A model generated the notes under the pieces. That model was not told the origin of the DNA and searched no databases. It saw only the letters and a list, made by a program, of their open reading frames with translations. 64,000 nucleotides of DNA from Helicoverpa zea. Its lineage: Eukaryota; Arthropoda; Insecta; Lepidoptera; Noctuidae. A program made the position numbers and the translations under genes. The stretch spans positions 2,790,001-2,854,000 of the forward strand of contig NC_061467.1 of the NCBI RefSeq assembly GCF_022581195.2. Direction: 5' to 3'. Shown here piece after piece: positions 44,801 to 59,800 of this stretch (positions within the stretch are counted from its first letter, which is position 1; the number at the start of each line of letters is the position of its first letter).

Positions 44801-47800
44801 CATACGTATGACAAAAATATAGGTACCTAATACATTGGCTATACGTATTAGGTACCTATATTTTTGTCTAATTGCTGGGAATGTAAGGCAATGTAACCAC
44901 TGGCTAGTTTTATTGGACATTAATTATGGCTACATATTGTAGTTATGGGTATCCTATGCCACATATGCTATTAACCACTTAATAGCATCCGCGCTGTTAA
45001 CGATACATTAATGCATTTAATTAATTAATTATTTTTAAGTAAATGCATAGTATACGTATAGTACTAAGTATCTGTTCATCTATCTAGATAAATATAGTAT
45101 AACCTAATGAATGACACTACAAGACGTTTGAATGTTTATGGAGTTTAGCCTTAAGAGGACGAATTGGAATTTTTGGCGCCAAGGATCTCAATTTTTCTCA
45201 GTAAATACAAAACGGATCAAAATACAACTTTGTTACCTGAAAGTTCATGATATAAACCTTATTTTGTTAGACGTAGAAACATGATTAGGTAACTTTTATA
45301 ACAGAGAAAAATATATCAAACATACCTCTTTTTAAAAAGAGATTCACATATTATGGGCAAACGGGACCGATTTAAGCCTCTTAACTTTTTTAGTAGTTGA
45401 GTATATACATACTCTTTAAAATTGTAGAAGGAATTTTTATCAAATTATCATTTCTAAATAATAAAATTACAAAACCATTTTGTCGCTTACGACTTTTAGT
45501 TATAAGCTAGCGCGCGTATTGTTATCCTCGCCCCGCTCAGACGCTCCGACCCCTTTTGGCGCCTTAGATGCGCGTGCCGGTTATGGAATTATTGTTGACC
45601 AATTCGTCGCCTTAAATATCTTAACAACTTCAATAATTACACGGCACACTATTATCAACTTTAGCGATACTTACGCATTTTTTCAGTAACCTTGTAGGGT
45701 TTTTAAATATTCCCAAGGGGATACGTTCAGGGAAAGTCGCTCAATAGACTGCCGACAAATTACCATTGACCCTTTATTTATTTATTTATTAAAGGGTTCA
45801 CCAACAGCTTGATGGCTATCAGTAGGACTTATCTAATGGAACGTTTTAACATAACTTTATCTTAAGCCATTAAGCTATGCCACTGCTGTATTATAATATT
45901 ACTAGCTTCTGCCAGCGGTTTCACCCGCATCCTGTGGGAACTACTTCCCGTACCGGAATAAAAAGTAGCCTATAGCCTTCCTCGATAAATGGGCTATCTA
46001 ACACTGAAAGAAATTTTCAAATCGGACCAGTAGTTCCTGAGATTAGCGCGTTCAAATAAACAAACAAACTCTTCAGCTTTATAATATTAGTATAGATACC
46101 ATTTAAAATACATATGTACATTAACAACTCAAGTAGCTTACCTAGAGTCCACACAATATTTATATTTTTAAAGTCAAATTGCATTCCGGAATTGTGATTA
46201 TGGCGACTGACTCAACGTTTCAAGTAATTGCATATTTTGTATCTCTAGAAACTAATGATCATTTCAATCATTTACATAGTTTTCAGTCAACTTATACATA
46301 AAAATATCTATATTGTCTTCCAGACTAAAATTCAGCAACCTAGAAAAAAATTAAAATTAACTCGAACAAAGTTTGAGAAAAGATTCATGAGACTTTGGAT
46401 AATATTTTAATTATTTTGGGTCAAAGCTTTATGGTCGCGCAAAACTAAAATAGGGTAAATACGCCAAATGTCGGCCTCCCCCCAAACTTCGGCCGTCTGT
46501 ACATTTTCAGCTTGCATTCATTCAAAAGGTAATTAAGTGTTAGTTTTGCTCCTCGAATTGCAACCTTGGTTTATACTCTATACGTACAAATCGTTACTAT
46601 CCGATTCTGTCACTTACTCTTCTCATACTGAGCGTCAGTAGCGATTGCGCCGTTGAAACATCAAATTCGCACGTAAAGTAGCTTACTCGAAGTGAATACT
46701 CACATTTTGGGGATTGATATTAGAACGATAAAACATTTATTTATTTTTGTTTTAAGCTTGATTGTCACTAATGGGCTATTTTTACTATATTTTAAGATAG
46801 TTTTTTCAGCGTTTTGCGTATATTTTTCAAGGAAAAATAGGAGGCCGCCATTAGGACAACAGTTTTGACTTAAAACCGGAGTCTCGGCCGTGGCCGACTT
46901 AAAGCAAATGCAGTCTATTTTATAAATTCCTATTGTACTAATTCCGTTGTCTAACAAGAGAATTTGCAAAGCTTATAGGCAAATAGATCTATTTTACGTT
47001 TAATAGCCAAATAACGGCCGGGGTGATATTAGTTGAATCTCGAGAAATAAGGTACAAGAAATAGGGGCCGACATTAGAATCGTAAATAATCGTAATGTCG
47101 ACCAGCCTCGAACTCAAGCGCCACTATACAGGCTGATGAAAAAATACTTTTATATTTTTTCATTTTCTCAAAATGAAATAATTTATTTATTATAATTCAT
47201 TATATCGTATAGGAGTTAAGTTTAAATGTAGGAGTTGACAGTATTGTAGGCATGTTTATGGTAGCTTTATAGTTTGATACTTGCTATCTATTAAACCGTT
47301 CTTATTAGCTTAAAAAATATAAATGGTTGGTCGTGAAAAAATATTTTACTATAAATTAAACAAATACAATTACAAATGTATACTTAGTATTATATTATAA
47401 TTCTGCTAAAATAAATCATGTTAATAATATTTGTCACTGCCTTAATTTAAAACAGCCTATACCTGGCCGACATTTGGAAAAAACGCAACCAACCTTGGGC
47501 CGTGAATGGCCGACTTTAGGGTTTTTCTGTTCTCGACGCATCTAAGCCTTATTACTTTTTTCTTTTCGTAGAAATATCAATCTTATGCCTATAAACATGA
47601 CATAGATTAATCAAACTATCCAAAACCGCATCAGAAACTATCTTTCGTTGGAAACTGACGGTGCTATAGCGAACCGCAATCAGAAAATCGCTAAGGGGGC
47701 CGACATTTGGCGTATTTACCCTACCTAAGTGGTGATTTACGTCGGTCGGCTAAGCCTTCAATAACAGCAAAAAGTCTTGCTGAAAAGAAGTTGCTGTACA

Positions 47801-50800
47801 ATTGGTTTTAATATTACAATTTAAATAATAAAACTGAAGGTCACATCCGGGTGACCATATTAGACCCTAAAGAGAACAGCTGGCCTTATTAGTCAGTTTG
47901 ACCGTGACGTGACCCTACCTATGACCAACCTCTCGAGAGTAACTGTGACCAACTCTGATTAAACATAAAATTAACTCTTGTAAGTTTCACATACATTTTA
48001 TGAGACATTTTTATTATCTCATCGATCTCACAAAGGGCGTGGAAACTTATGTCCCAAGATAGGTGCGTTCCTAGTAGTAGGTACTTAAAATACTTTGTTA
48101 TGTTTGTTGACTTAAGCAAAAATTACTAATTGTCATTAGGTACGTAAGCTGAAGTAGTTATGTTCTTTACCAAACATTTAAGTAACAACGAAAACATTGA
48201 TAAGTAGTTTAGTCTTCTGAGTACCTAATATAATATGTGGTTTAGAATCATATTTAGCTTCGCCCATACCTACTCACAAAATAACTTTTAATAAAAAGGA
48301 GGTGTTACCTTGGATATAACTTATAATCATTATGTATTAATAATGACATTATTATAAATTGGATTTGCTAACTGGTTTATTGTACATACATTTGTTTGTC
48401 TGCATCATTTTAACGACTGCAATACACTGCTAAAACTGCTGTAGGATCTATAACAGCAAGCTCTAATAGGCGAGAGAACCAGGAGTTACTACTACTAGTA
48501 TTAAGTCTATCAGATTTAATCTCGATATCCCAGCACTGTGCAAAGCAATTGATTAGATAGTTATGCTAAACAGTGCACAGGCGTGTAGGAGTAAGGTCAT
48601 TCTACTTCCATTACCATTACCAGCGCATAGTATTCGTGTAGTAATAACTATGATTCATGCTATTGCGAGACGCACCACTGTGATTACTCCCACAATCGTC
48701 AACTGTGCAATTGCCGGCAAACTCGATAGATCAATTAAAATTTTATCTATGGATCTTTGATTTACCACATACCAGTGGCGAGGCGTCCTTATAAGCCGAT
48801 TCCCATCGGCTTCCCTTTCGAATTTCAAGAAAGAAGCATAGGTATAAGTTATAATATAGGTATAGGTATAATTAATATAATCATTTAAACCACACAATTT
48901 AAATATGTAGGTATAACAAAACGCCTACCACCGTAAAAAAAATTGTCTATAAATTACTTGAAACATTTTGCTCCTACTAAATAAGCCGCGGCTTCCTCCT
49001 CCATACAAAAATACGCTTGCGTGACGTCATCCACGCCGCGCCGCGCGATGTTCGCAAAATAAGGGCGAGCGGTAAGCCGGCTCACGGAGCGGCTTCCACC
49101 AATCAAAACTCGCGAGTGAACGAGAAAGAACGCGTCAAGAGTAGAGTAGCTATATCTGTCTACGCGCGAGTGACAGCGCTTTCTCAAATATGTAAACAAA
49201 CAAATCAGACAAATTCACTCTCATTGTTCTTATTTTGTTTTAGATAATACCATTAACAATTTGTTCTTTGTATTACTTAATTGAATTTATTAGTGTGTGT
49301 ATCATTTGGAAATAACATAGTTCGTGTGTGTGTTTTAGTTACATTATGTCAACATAGATGGCGTTGTGCATTTTTATGCAAATCCTGAATCGCGGTGTTA
49401 AGATTCTCCGCGATTTAATGACCCTAGTTTAGTTGGGAATTTATTTAATATTATGAATTCACCAAGTATATAATTTTGATTAAATAGTTGGCATTATCAT
49501 TACTCCCTACTAATTCCCGCGATCGCACTGTGTGACCTGGTACTCAGTACAAGTACAGTACTACAGTGTGTGTACCTAGTGAAAATAGAGATATCTACGT
49601 TGAAATGATGTATTTTGATACGTAGACAGTTGGCATCAGGTTTCTTTTTAATGTACCTATAGCATTTATCGCATTAGATTGTTTTCCGATCCGACAGATT
49701 GTTTACTTTAGGAAGGAACTTATTTTTCAAGGTTAAGTTTTGAGAATAAAAACGTGTTATAAAACTCGGGCACGCCGCTCGGGTGAATTACCTACCAATA
49801 TTACGTCTATATTAAACGTCCTGACGGATAAATACCTACGATAAATATCAATGGCTAACAGGCCGTTGTAAATTAAATACTTAAAATGTATTGTTTCTAG
49901 TGCCAAGTTTTCTCAGATTCTAGTACCTAGTTAATATACCTAACTAAAGATAATAAAGTTTTATAGATATTAATAATCTGCCGAATTCCTCGAGAAAACA
50001 TGTTCAAACTATCAGTCTCTCAGTCAGTGCTAAAAGGTGGACTGAGAAATTACCTCCATTACCTCTCCCCCCCCATCCCTGAGTACTCCCCCCCCCCAGT
50101 TTTTTTTTTTGCTGCGGCTTCCCTATTTCATTAAACCACCCTTCGCCACTGCCACATACTTATGTTCTAGAAATACTTCTCATAGCATACCTACGTGTCT
50201 ATGTCTTTTCATGTGCTTTATCGACATATAATATTCTCTTATTGAATGGAAATTCCTAGAGTTCCTTTACATCAAGAAGAGAGTGGTGGAGACTATTATT
50301 TTCATTGAAGCATATACATGCATTGTCTTGTTCTGCGTAAAAATACTGCAGAAACAATAAAACTTTACTTCAATAATTTTCAAATCAAAGGCTTCTAGCT
50401 AAAGATAAATTCTCAATGCTGCTTCAATCGAATATCACAATGTCCATATTTATTATTAAAATGGTGAATTATCCTTCACCAACGGACGATGAACAACAAA
50501 ACATTGCATGAATCACTAAGTTATCGTCGGATATTGAACCCGCTCAGGGTAACCATGTGTTTACCAAACTTGTATAAACTTAATGTCGTAAGATTTTTCT
50601 CTGAATGTCGTTTTGTGGCTGTGTAAGTGCTTATGTCGAATAGGTTTTAAATATCTGAAGGATTTAGAATAACTTTAGCGGTAATGATTTAATTGAAATA
50701 TTCAAGAGGGCTTTGTATAGGTACTCACAAAACACAAGATTCTCTCGCCGTCATCATTTTAGCCGATAGACGTCCACTGCTGGACAGAGGCTTTCCCCAA

Positions 50801-53800
50801 AGTTCGCCACTTTTCGCGGTTTTCTGCACAAGATGCATCTCTACATAATGAACTACTCATTAGTCGTTATCACACTAATTTCTTCATAAAACAAAAGAGA
50901 AATTCAATAGGTTAGCAATCTTTTCGTGTAACTAAAACATTGGTAACCCTCCACCCATGGGATACATCACAGTGCGTTTGAGTAATAAGCTTCTAAATAA
51001 TCGCTTGAAGCGCTGACTACTCACTAGCCCACAGTTCTTCAATGTCAGTATTTCTTTACTTATTGCATCCATTATTTCGTTTTTGTCATTCGACGTAAGC
51101 GTCTGTTATTGCCAGATATAGAAGCTAGTCGGTTATTCATACTGTCTGTCACTGTTGGTAAGCACAATATGAAAAAATCAGGAATCATTTAGATTCGTAC
51201 AATTATCGTATTACATAGTTTCAGGCTAAAAATAGTGCATGATGCATCTTTATTGCACAACGTTAACAAAAAAATTATACCTACCCAGGCAGGTATTATG
51301 TAAGCGTATAAATATAGTTATATGGTTCGTAAATACTGTATTTTACTCATCTATAGGTATTCAAAACCTATTCCAATAATGGATGTACTTATGTGGTAAT
51401 ACACACGTTATACTCGGATTAATAACTCATTGAAGTGTCGATTAAATCCTGCGGCTTGACAATCTACACTATGTAGGTATTAACATCCTGTTACCAAGTG
51501 CTTTGTAAAACTTATATTTATGTATACTGGGTACATTATAAAATGATAAAATGACGCATAGCATACGACCATTTCTTACGAGGTCAGAACATGTATCTTG
51601 TTACTAAAGTGTCAATCATGTAATGAGTTTGACAAACGAAGGATCGGTTACGCCCATTGTGGCATCATCATGTAACTACTTCATGTTGATACCAGAAACT
51701 GAAGCATTCGATGCAAATTTTCCTGTGTTAGAAGAGAGCAATACGAGCCCTAAATTCACTTGACTTTTTTATGATTTTTTTATTGCGTGTATGTATTTGA
51801 TCGCAAAAATTTTGATCAGTTGAAAAAAAAAGTATTAACATACATAGTTACAAGTGAAGCTAATATAAGCGTGTTAAAAACAAAGAAAGAGACTCAGAAA
51901 AGAAAAAGTAATTGCAATTAAACCTACTAAACTTTCTGTAAACAAGCATTGATTGATGATGAAAGCCAAAACATGTGAGTTTGCGTTCAAGTTAGCTGAT
52001 AGCGGTCTCTAACTGTGAGTCAGCGGTAGCAACTTGTGACTTCGTGATTTCATCTGTTTGCACAGCCTTAGGTTAGAATTACACTTATCAAATCTCACAT
52101 TTTATAAGCATTTAGTCATTGGAATTGTCCACGACATATTTCTTGCCGACATTTTGGTCTAAAAGTCATTCGTATCCTACGATGAAATCTCCATGATTCC
52201 AGTGTTGATGAAATCATAAAGAAATCAAATGTCTATTGGACCATATTTGAAGTTACCCCCTTACTGTTTCATCATACTCGTATCTAATGTTTCTAGAGTT
52301 ATACTTACACACACTAAATAATAAAGCTACTCTTATGTAGACCATGTTTGTTTTACTTTGTAAGGTAAATAAACAGAAATGCATACAAAGAGAGCACGTC
52401 TGTAACTGAAAGGAAAATTGAAAATACAACTGTATAACGTTTTAAATGGAATAAATGCTGAAGAGGTTGACACATGAATCTACTTTGCAAAATTATGTCT
52501 GAGTAAACTGATTTCAATCTCAAATGTATATTTTGTAGTCACATTTGAGTTAAGGTGTATTTTTTACCTCGAATCAGATAAACCCAAAAGAAATAATGTT
52601 TCCGAAAAAGGAAAACGATTAAAATAACACTATTTATTATTAAGTCACAATACTGAAGATTATTGACCCTATTAAATTTTCCAAAACAAAATTACTTTAA
52701 ACCATTACCAAATTACCTAGGCGTGTAAATTACATACATACGAGTATACTATACCAATTAACTCCCACATACTCTTCTGGGAAAACATATTTACTATTAC
52801 GCTTTATACTCACAACAACGATTTCCATTTCCAGGTGCTGACAGCTAATATAGGAACTCTTCTAGACCTGTATGGAGTAGAGAAGGGGCTGGACCACTTC
52901 AAGTCCTCACAGGAGCTGACCTTCGATGAATTCCGCTACTATCTGCAGCATGAGGTGTTTAGCTCGCTGCCGAAGACTACCACGCTGCCAATTGTTAGGG
53001 AATATGAGAAGAAGATTAGTGAGGTATGTTTTTGATATTACTACTAAAATCATCATTCCCCTGTCCTTACCCCGATTTATTATTCAGGGTCGGTACAGCA
53101 TGTCATCTTCCATACCTTACTATCTGATGCCATGATGTTTCACTTAATTAAATACACTCCATCCATCGTTTCTCTGGTCGTCTTCTTCCTCTATATCCGT
53201 CCACGTTCAGTCCATTATGGATTTGATTTCTGACAAAAACACAATTTATTTCGACAAAAGTTTGATTATTATGTTAATATCCACGACAACATTCCCTAAA
53301 CTCAATTCTCCAACTCGAATAAAATAGAGAAAAGCTGTATCCATTGACCAAAAGAAAATAATAAAAAGGAGAGACGCTAAAATTTCTGTAATAAATACGA
53401 AACTGTAGGTGTTCCAATAAAATAAATATATTAGATTTGCCTCGACTTCGTCGTGCGATAAAGTCGGGGGTGAGCGAAATTGTTCTCGAACATTCGAACT
53501 TAATAGACTACGGGCCGGGCGAATTTGCTTCGAAAGTATACGATTGCTACACATCAAATTGAATGTATATTCGGCTTTGCTTATTTTCTACAGCAATCGC
53601 TCATTATTTTTTTCTTGATGTTAAAAAACCTGTCTGGAGTTTTCAGAAGTGGCACCATGACGTACGAAGTTATTGATACTGCGAAAACAATGTCTAATAT
53701 AAACAGATTATTTTATCTGCAGTACTCTTGATTGACCTTCATTAAGTGCCTACAATGAATTGATGCCTCCGTAGGAAACTAATGACCCATCTTACCCACC

Positions 53801-56800
53801 CTAGTTTGCGTGACTTTGCGTGCCTGCTTTCTTGACACACAGGCACAGTGACACAGGTCAATTTTATTAGGGGGATGTAACTATTAGAGTTAACATACTC
53901 AATCTCTTTTCAAAACTAAAAGATCATTAGGGTGCCTTAAGGCCTTAAGCTAAACCATTGTTTGCATTATTATGTGTTCTCCGTAAATTCAAAGCCAGTA
54001 AGATAAAAAAAAAACATGAATCACTATGAGACACAATTATTTCTTCTAAATGTTAGATGAGTACGGCCATACTGGGCTGATACGACACTTTTTTGCTATG
54101 CGGTCACGCATCTGATTGATATGAAACTTAAAACGGGCGGTGTATTCATTTGACAACTAGGTACAAAAAACTTGCATAGGAGAAGATTAGTAACCAAGAA
54201 AATATGTAGTCTGTCTTGATGACCTCAGACTGTCTCACAACTATTTAAATATGATAGACAAGTACACTACGCAATCAGTTATTTAACAATCTATTAGCTA
54301 ATTGCCTGTCCAACAAAGCAATGTATTGTCCAATCTTTCAAGTTTTTCAATGGTGAACTTTATACCGGATTTCTACTTGGCTGAACGAATCCAATAAATA
54401 ATTGAATGATACGGTTTCCAATTATTGTCAAGTGGAATTCAACGGAGCTTAAAAAAACCCGGTGTACTTAATTCAACTCGTACAAGTTTTTCTTGCGTTT
54501 TCTGACAATCCCTTTTTTGACTTTCCAAATCGCGAAATGTATACTTATTTCTTTTTATTTTTAGAACTGGAATTCTCACAAAGTAACTTTCAAACGTCTT
54601 GTTTGAAATTCCGCATTTCTCGGCAAAACAAACAGTCTTGTAAGCGCACAAGAGTCACTAGACTAGCATCTGTACAATGCAGTCGGCAAACATATTTCTC
54701 GAGTGTCTAGGTTCTCGGAACGGCTACCACGGTATTGATTTCCGCTAAACTTGTCTGGAGCGTGTTATACGCTGGTATGTTCCACTGTTTACTTAGAAAA
54801 TACTTGCCCTTCCCTACACCTCCCCAATTTTGTCCACCCGGCCACAAAGCTAATAAGAATCTGTTTATCTCTGACCCGTGATGGACGTAATCGTATAATT
54901 CATAGAAATTGATCTTTATTTCGTAGGGGGTGGATTTTCCAGTAATGAGAAGTCGTGTTGGCGACACTTGGTTATTTGCTGAAAATCCAAGAAATAGGTA
55001 CAGACCTAACTACCTAAAAAATAGTATAAATATAGCGCTCAGAATTGTTAGGAAGATACCGAACAGTAATAAATTGTCAACATGTATCCTACCTATCTAA
55101 ATGAAATATGTGGGTATTCTTCAGCATTTCGGAATGTACAGAAACATAAGACTCTCATACGTTTGTACAAACAATAGGTACTTCTTTTAACAGGGCACAG
55201 GCAACTTGCCAAAACCAGCCATTGTCTTCACTTAATTCGAAATTACATATTGAATTAACTTGGCAACTTTGTCACCATGGTTCTTTGTACAGCTGTCTAA
55301 GTAGGTCGCGACGAGTCAGAGCCTATCATATGTAAAACGTTTGTAATTACATGCAACCCACTGACACAGGAGAATCGAACGTGCTGTATCTGTGTATAGA
55401 GTTATTTGAAAACTATTGAGAAATTGCACAGCATAAAATTGGGGCAATTACTGTGTTTCGGATGGCACGGTAAACTGTAGGTCCCGGCTGTCATTGAAAA
55501 TCATTGGCAGTCGTTACGGGTAGTCAGAAGCCAGTGAGTCTGACACCAGTCTAACCAAGGGGTATCGAGTTGCCCGGGTAACTGGGTTGAGGAGGTCAGA
55601 TAGGCAGTCGCTTCTTGTAAGGCACTGGTACTCAGCTGAATCCGGTTAGACTGGAAGCCGACCCCAACACAGTTGAGAAAAAAAGGCTCGGAGGATGATG
55701 ATGACAATTGGGGGCAGCTGGTCAATGATGACTAATATCGACAGCAATGAACTAATAAGCCCCCAAATGTTAAAGAATAGGATCATAATCAAATCTAGAC
55801 TATAAATTAACAGTTTTAAATAAGAAATAGTAAGAACTTTGCCCGAATGAAGTAGCTAGCAAGCTAGCTCGCATTTCTAATATGAGTTTCATCTATCATT
55901 GTTTTAGGTCATTAGTTTAAGCAATTAATGCGTAACCGTTCTCAAAGTCTAGACTCAGCGACATACTAATGACTTTGTTATTCCGTAATATGTACAGTTA
56001 AGTGGTCGACAATGATGTCACTTTTCAATTTAGCAGGTAACGTTATGTAAGGCTAAATATCAACAACTTAAAATAACAGGAAACCTATATTAATACTTCT
56101 AGTGTTATCAAAGTGCTTTTTTTGTTTGTCGATGATACTTATCTATGTTGATTAGAATTATAAGACTGTAGATTACATTATAACTGCAAGAATTTTAACC
56201 TGTCAGATTCTTGCTGAACTACAGTTGCAAATGTGTACCTACGAGAAGAAAACATGCTTCGCCGACCGTATGAAGGTTAATTAGGGAAACTAGATAGATT
56301 GATGCACCCCTTTGCTTATTTTTAGGGTTCCGTACCCTTAAGGGTAAAACGGGAACCTATAGTTTTCGCTCCTCTGTCCGTCCGTCCGTCCGTCTGTCTG
56401 TCACCAGGCTGTCTCTCATGAACCGTGATAGTTAGAAAGTTCAAATTTTCACAGATGTTGTATTTCTGTTGCCGCTATAACAACAAATACTGAAAACTGG
56501 AATAAAATAAATATTTTGGGGGGCTCCCATACAACAAACGTGATTTTTTTGCTCATTTTTGCTCTGGCACGGAACCCTTCGTGCGCGAGTCCGACTCGCA
56601 CTTGGCCGGTTTTTTTGTTAATTCTGTTTTATTCCATTGTCTAGGTGTGCTGGCTAGTTTGCCGCAAGAGTCTACTTGGTCGAGATAAGAGCGTGTTCAG
56701 TGATGACTCCGTGTTCAAACTCTTCAGGATCTTCTGCTTGCTGGGAGACCTCGTGCAGGATGCTGATGACGCCAATCATTATGTCGTGAGTATCAACCAT

Positions 56801-59800
56801 GACCATAAATAATATCGTCAAGAGTAGTAAATAGCTGATTATAATATAATCTTTATCGACCTCTCTTCTGTGCCCTCATCCCACAATTGTGACTCTAATT
56901 ATATCTCTATCATCTGAACCTCTAAATCTAAAAAAAATGTGTTTTAACAACTTTTGTCAATGATACCTACACGAATAGGTACTTAGTACTGGAAACCTGA
57001 TATACTGCTGTTTTTCTAACACATTTTAAAAATAGATTTATCTTATTGCAATACAAAATGGCCTTTGGATTTGTGAACTTTGCAAGTGGAGGTGACATAA
57101 AAATTTAATGAGTGTAATAAAATGTTAACACACAATTTTATTACTTTCCTGTAGAAAGCAAAGTCAAATTATTAACCCTTCAAGTACAAGTTATTTTTAT
57201 TTGGTCTAGGCCACTTCCTATATTTCATTGAATTCAAAAGATTTACGCGTTACCAGTAAGTACTTATATTAGTTACTTTAATAGCTAATATACAAGTAAG
57301 AAATAAAAGCCATAGCAATCTGCTTACGCCACACATTTAAAACTTTTTTTAACAGCACATTTCATTTTAATTTCACCCATCATTTCATAAATGTGCTGAC
57401 CACATGTTGCTTTACAATATGTTATCTCCGATGTTTAGCCCCGTTGTCATATTAACAAAAGAAACACGATAATGACTCCATAATATTAATAATTACGTAG
57501 TAACAAGCGACTCTCATTATCTATAATATATAAATGAATCGCAAAATGTGTTGGTAAGCGCATAACTCAACAACGCCTGGACCAATTTGGCTAATTCTTT
57601 TTTTGTTGTGTTTGTTATTGTCAGGAGAAGGTTCTTATGAAAAAAAAAATAGAGTAAAGTAGAGAAGTCAGTTGACGGGAGCGAAGCCGCGGGCAAAAGC
57701 TAGTAGTAAATAAATATGGGAATCATTACTATTTGTTTTGTAAATATGTATTTCTTAATTGTTGGTCACAATGTCAATATAATATTTACAGAAAGTCATT
57801 ACTCATTATACATAGCTTGATCGCTACTGCTTAAACAATGTAACCGCTACCTTATGTTACGGTGTTACAAATAGGTCATTCACCATCCAACACATCTTGT
57901 GTTGTTCTCGTATTAATTACTCTCATTTGTACATCGAACAATGCCTTGCTTTTATCGTTCAATCGGCACCTATATTTTTCTTATTTTAATTCTAAGATTA
58001 AGAATTACGACACAACGCTATTGTTTTAGCCCGATTTTGTAATTTCCGATTTATCGGCCAACAAAAAAAGGCGGAAAATGTGTAAGTAATACAGTTTTGG
58101 CAGTGACCCTCGAACTAAGCTGTAACTGTCTGATCTTGGGAAGCATTAATTGTTACATGCTTAGAAACTTTAATGGCCTCGCGATCCATCAAATCTTACG
58201 AGTACATTAAAAACTAATTGGTCCATCAATTAACACCCACACTCCTGATAAAAATCCATATTAAAACTTATTCGTGTGTAGATGTAGATTTCAATTTCGC
58301 AATAAGTAGTTTCATAACACTTGTCATTTCAAAAATACTTGTGTAACTCCTTTCACTTTCACTCGTTTTCAGATTGTTTGTCAAGTCGATTTTGAAATCT
58401 TTGAAACGGACGCGAAAATTATCCGCGTGTAGGTATTGTAATTTCAAACGACGTTTACATAGTTATATTTACATCTCCAACTATTTACTTACTTTGTGTT
58501 TGAAAAAAAAACGCATAGATGCGTAATGTCTTCAAATTAAGAAAATTACTTCAATACTAAGGCAACCCATATCTCTCCCTTATCGCAGTTCTAGAATACA
58601 TACGATATAGGCACGACTAGGGACTGTAACATCGATTTATGCAAACAATTTACCTTCATTCCATTTCTCTTCAACCAGGTGGTGCTCCAACCTTCAGAAG
58701 CTGGTCTAGTGGCCGAGCAACTAGTCCACTGCCTCGGGGTCCGCTGGGATACTGCTGACTGGGAAGCCCTGGGCTCCTCCATAGGCCACTTCAAGTGGGC
58801 CGCATTCCTCGCCGTGTTAGAAGCTAAATATTGCGGAGACCAGCAACTACATTCAGAGGCTCTAGTCGAAGCCGTCGATGAAATCTACGATGTCTTTATT
58901 GAAGATATTATTAAAAAGGTAAATTATGTCCTGAAAAAAATCAAACACCCATTTAATTGACTGTACTTATTCACCAGCGCTCACCAAAACCCGTGCCCAA
59001 CGCTTTGACTATGGGCAAATCTCCCCAAATTGGGGGAGGCTACTTTCCAGCCGTGGTCGTCTTTTGGCTGCGACGACTTATGGCTTGACAGAAATGAAAA
59101 AAATAATTTGTAGGAGTGACCCTTAACCTAATTTCCCAGGGTTATCTCTTCAAGCGAGGCTACCTCCTACCAACCATGCGGGAGTACTGGTGTGTGCTAC
59201 AGCCATGTGCCCTCACCTACTACAAGAGCTCGTCGCAGAAGGAACAATGCGGTCGTGTCGTCATTGACGAGTACTGCTCCGTGGAGGCAGCTGCGGGGGA
59301 AGGCAAGATTCAGCGGTTCCAGCTCATCACGCCTGATAGAACTTTCGAGTTCGGCACTCAGGATCACAAGTATGTTCTCATATCATTTTCTATCTCTATC
59401 TAAGATGTTGAGATTTTTGGCTTGTCTCTCTAGTAAGAACGGTGACGTACTACGAGGTTCCATTTTGTTCTTCTTCTTGTTGCTTAAGCCCAGATTCGCA
59501 TGAATTTATTCTATGTCTTATGGATTTGGGTTCTCTACACCCATGAAAAGAAATGAACGAACCTTGTCCAGGGTCCACATATTTTTTATTTACGAGATTT
59601 GGGCACATTATATCATGTTTTATCTGCAATTAATTTCCTCAGGAGTCGTCTACAATGGATATCAGCATTACGTCAGGCAGCAGCCGTATCAGGCGGTGTA
59701 GAAGGCTACCAGCGTCGCGCTCGAGCCATCAGACGCGGCGCCGGAGCACGACGCGAGAGGGAAGTTCGCGAGACCAGGGCACGACTGCAGCATGAGGTCA

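Noticed and set aside
49017..49247. Frames inside the hAT-like element
   Set aside because: Short, overlapping on both strands and without transposase motifs.
55501..55725. Minus-strand frame over the SINE
   Set aside because: It is an antisense translation of the SINE body; similar frames appear in the other copies.
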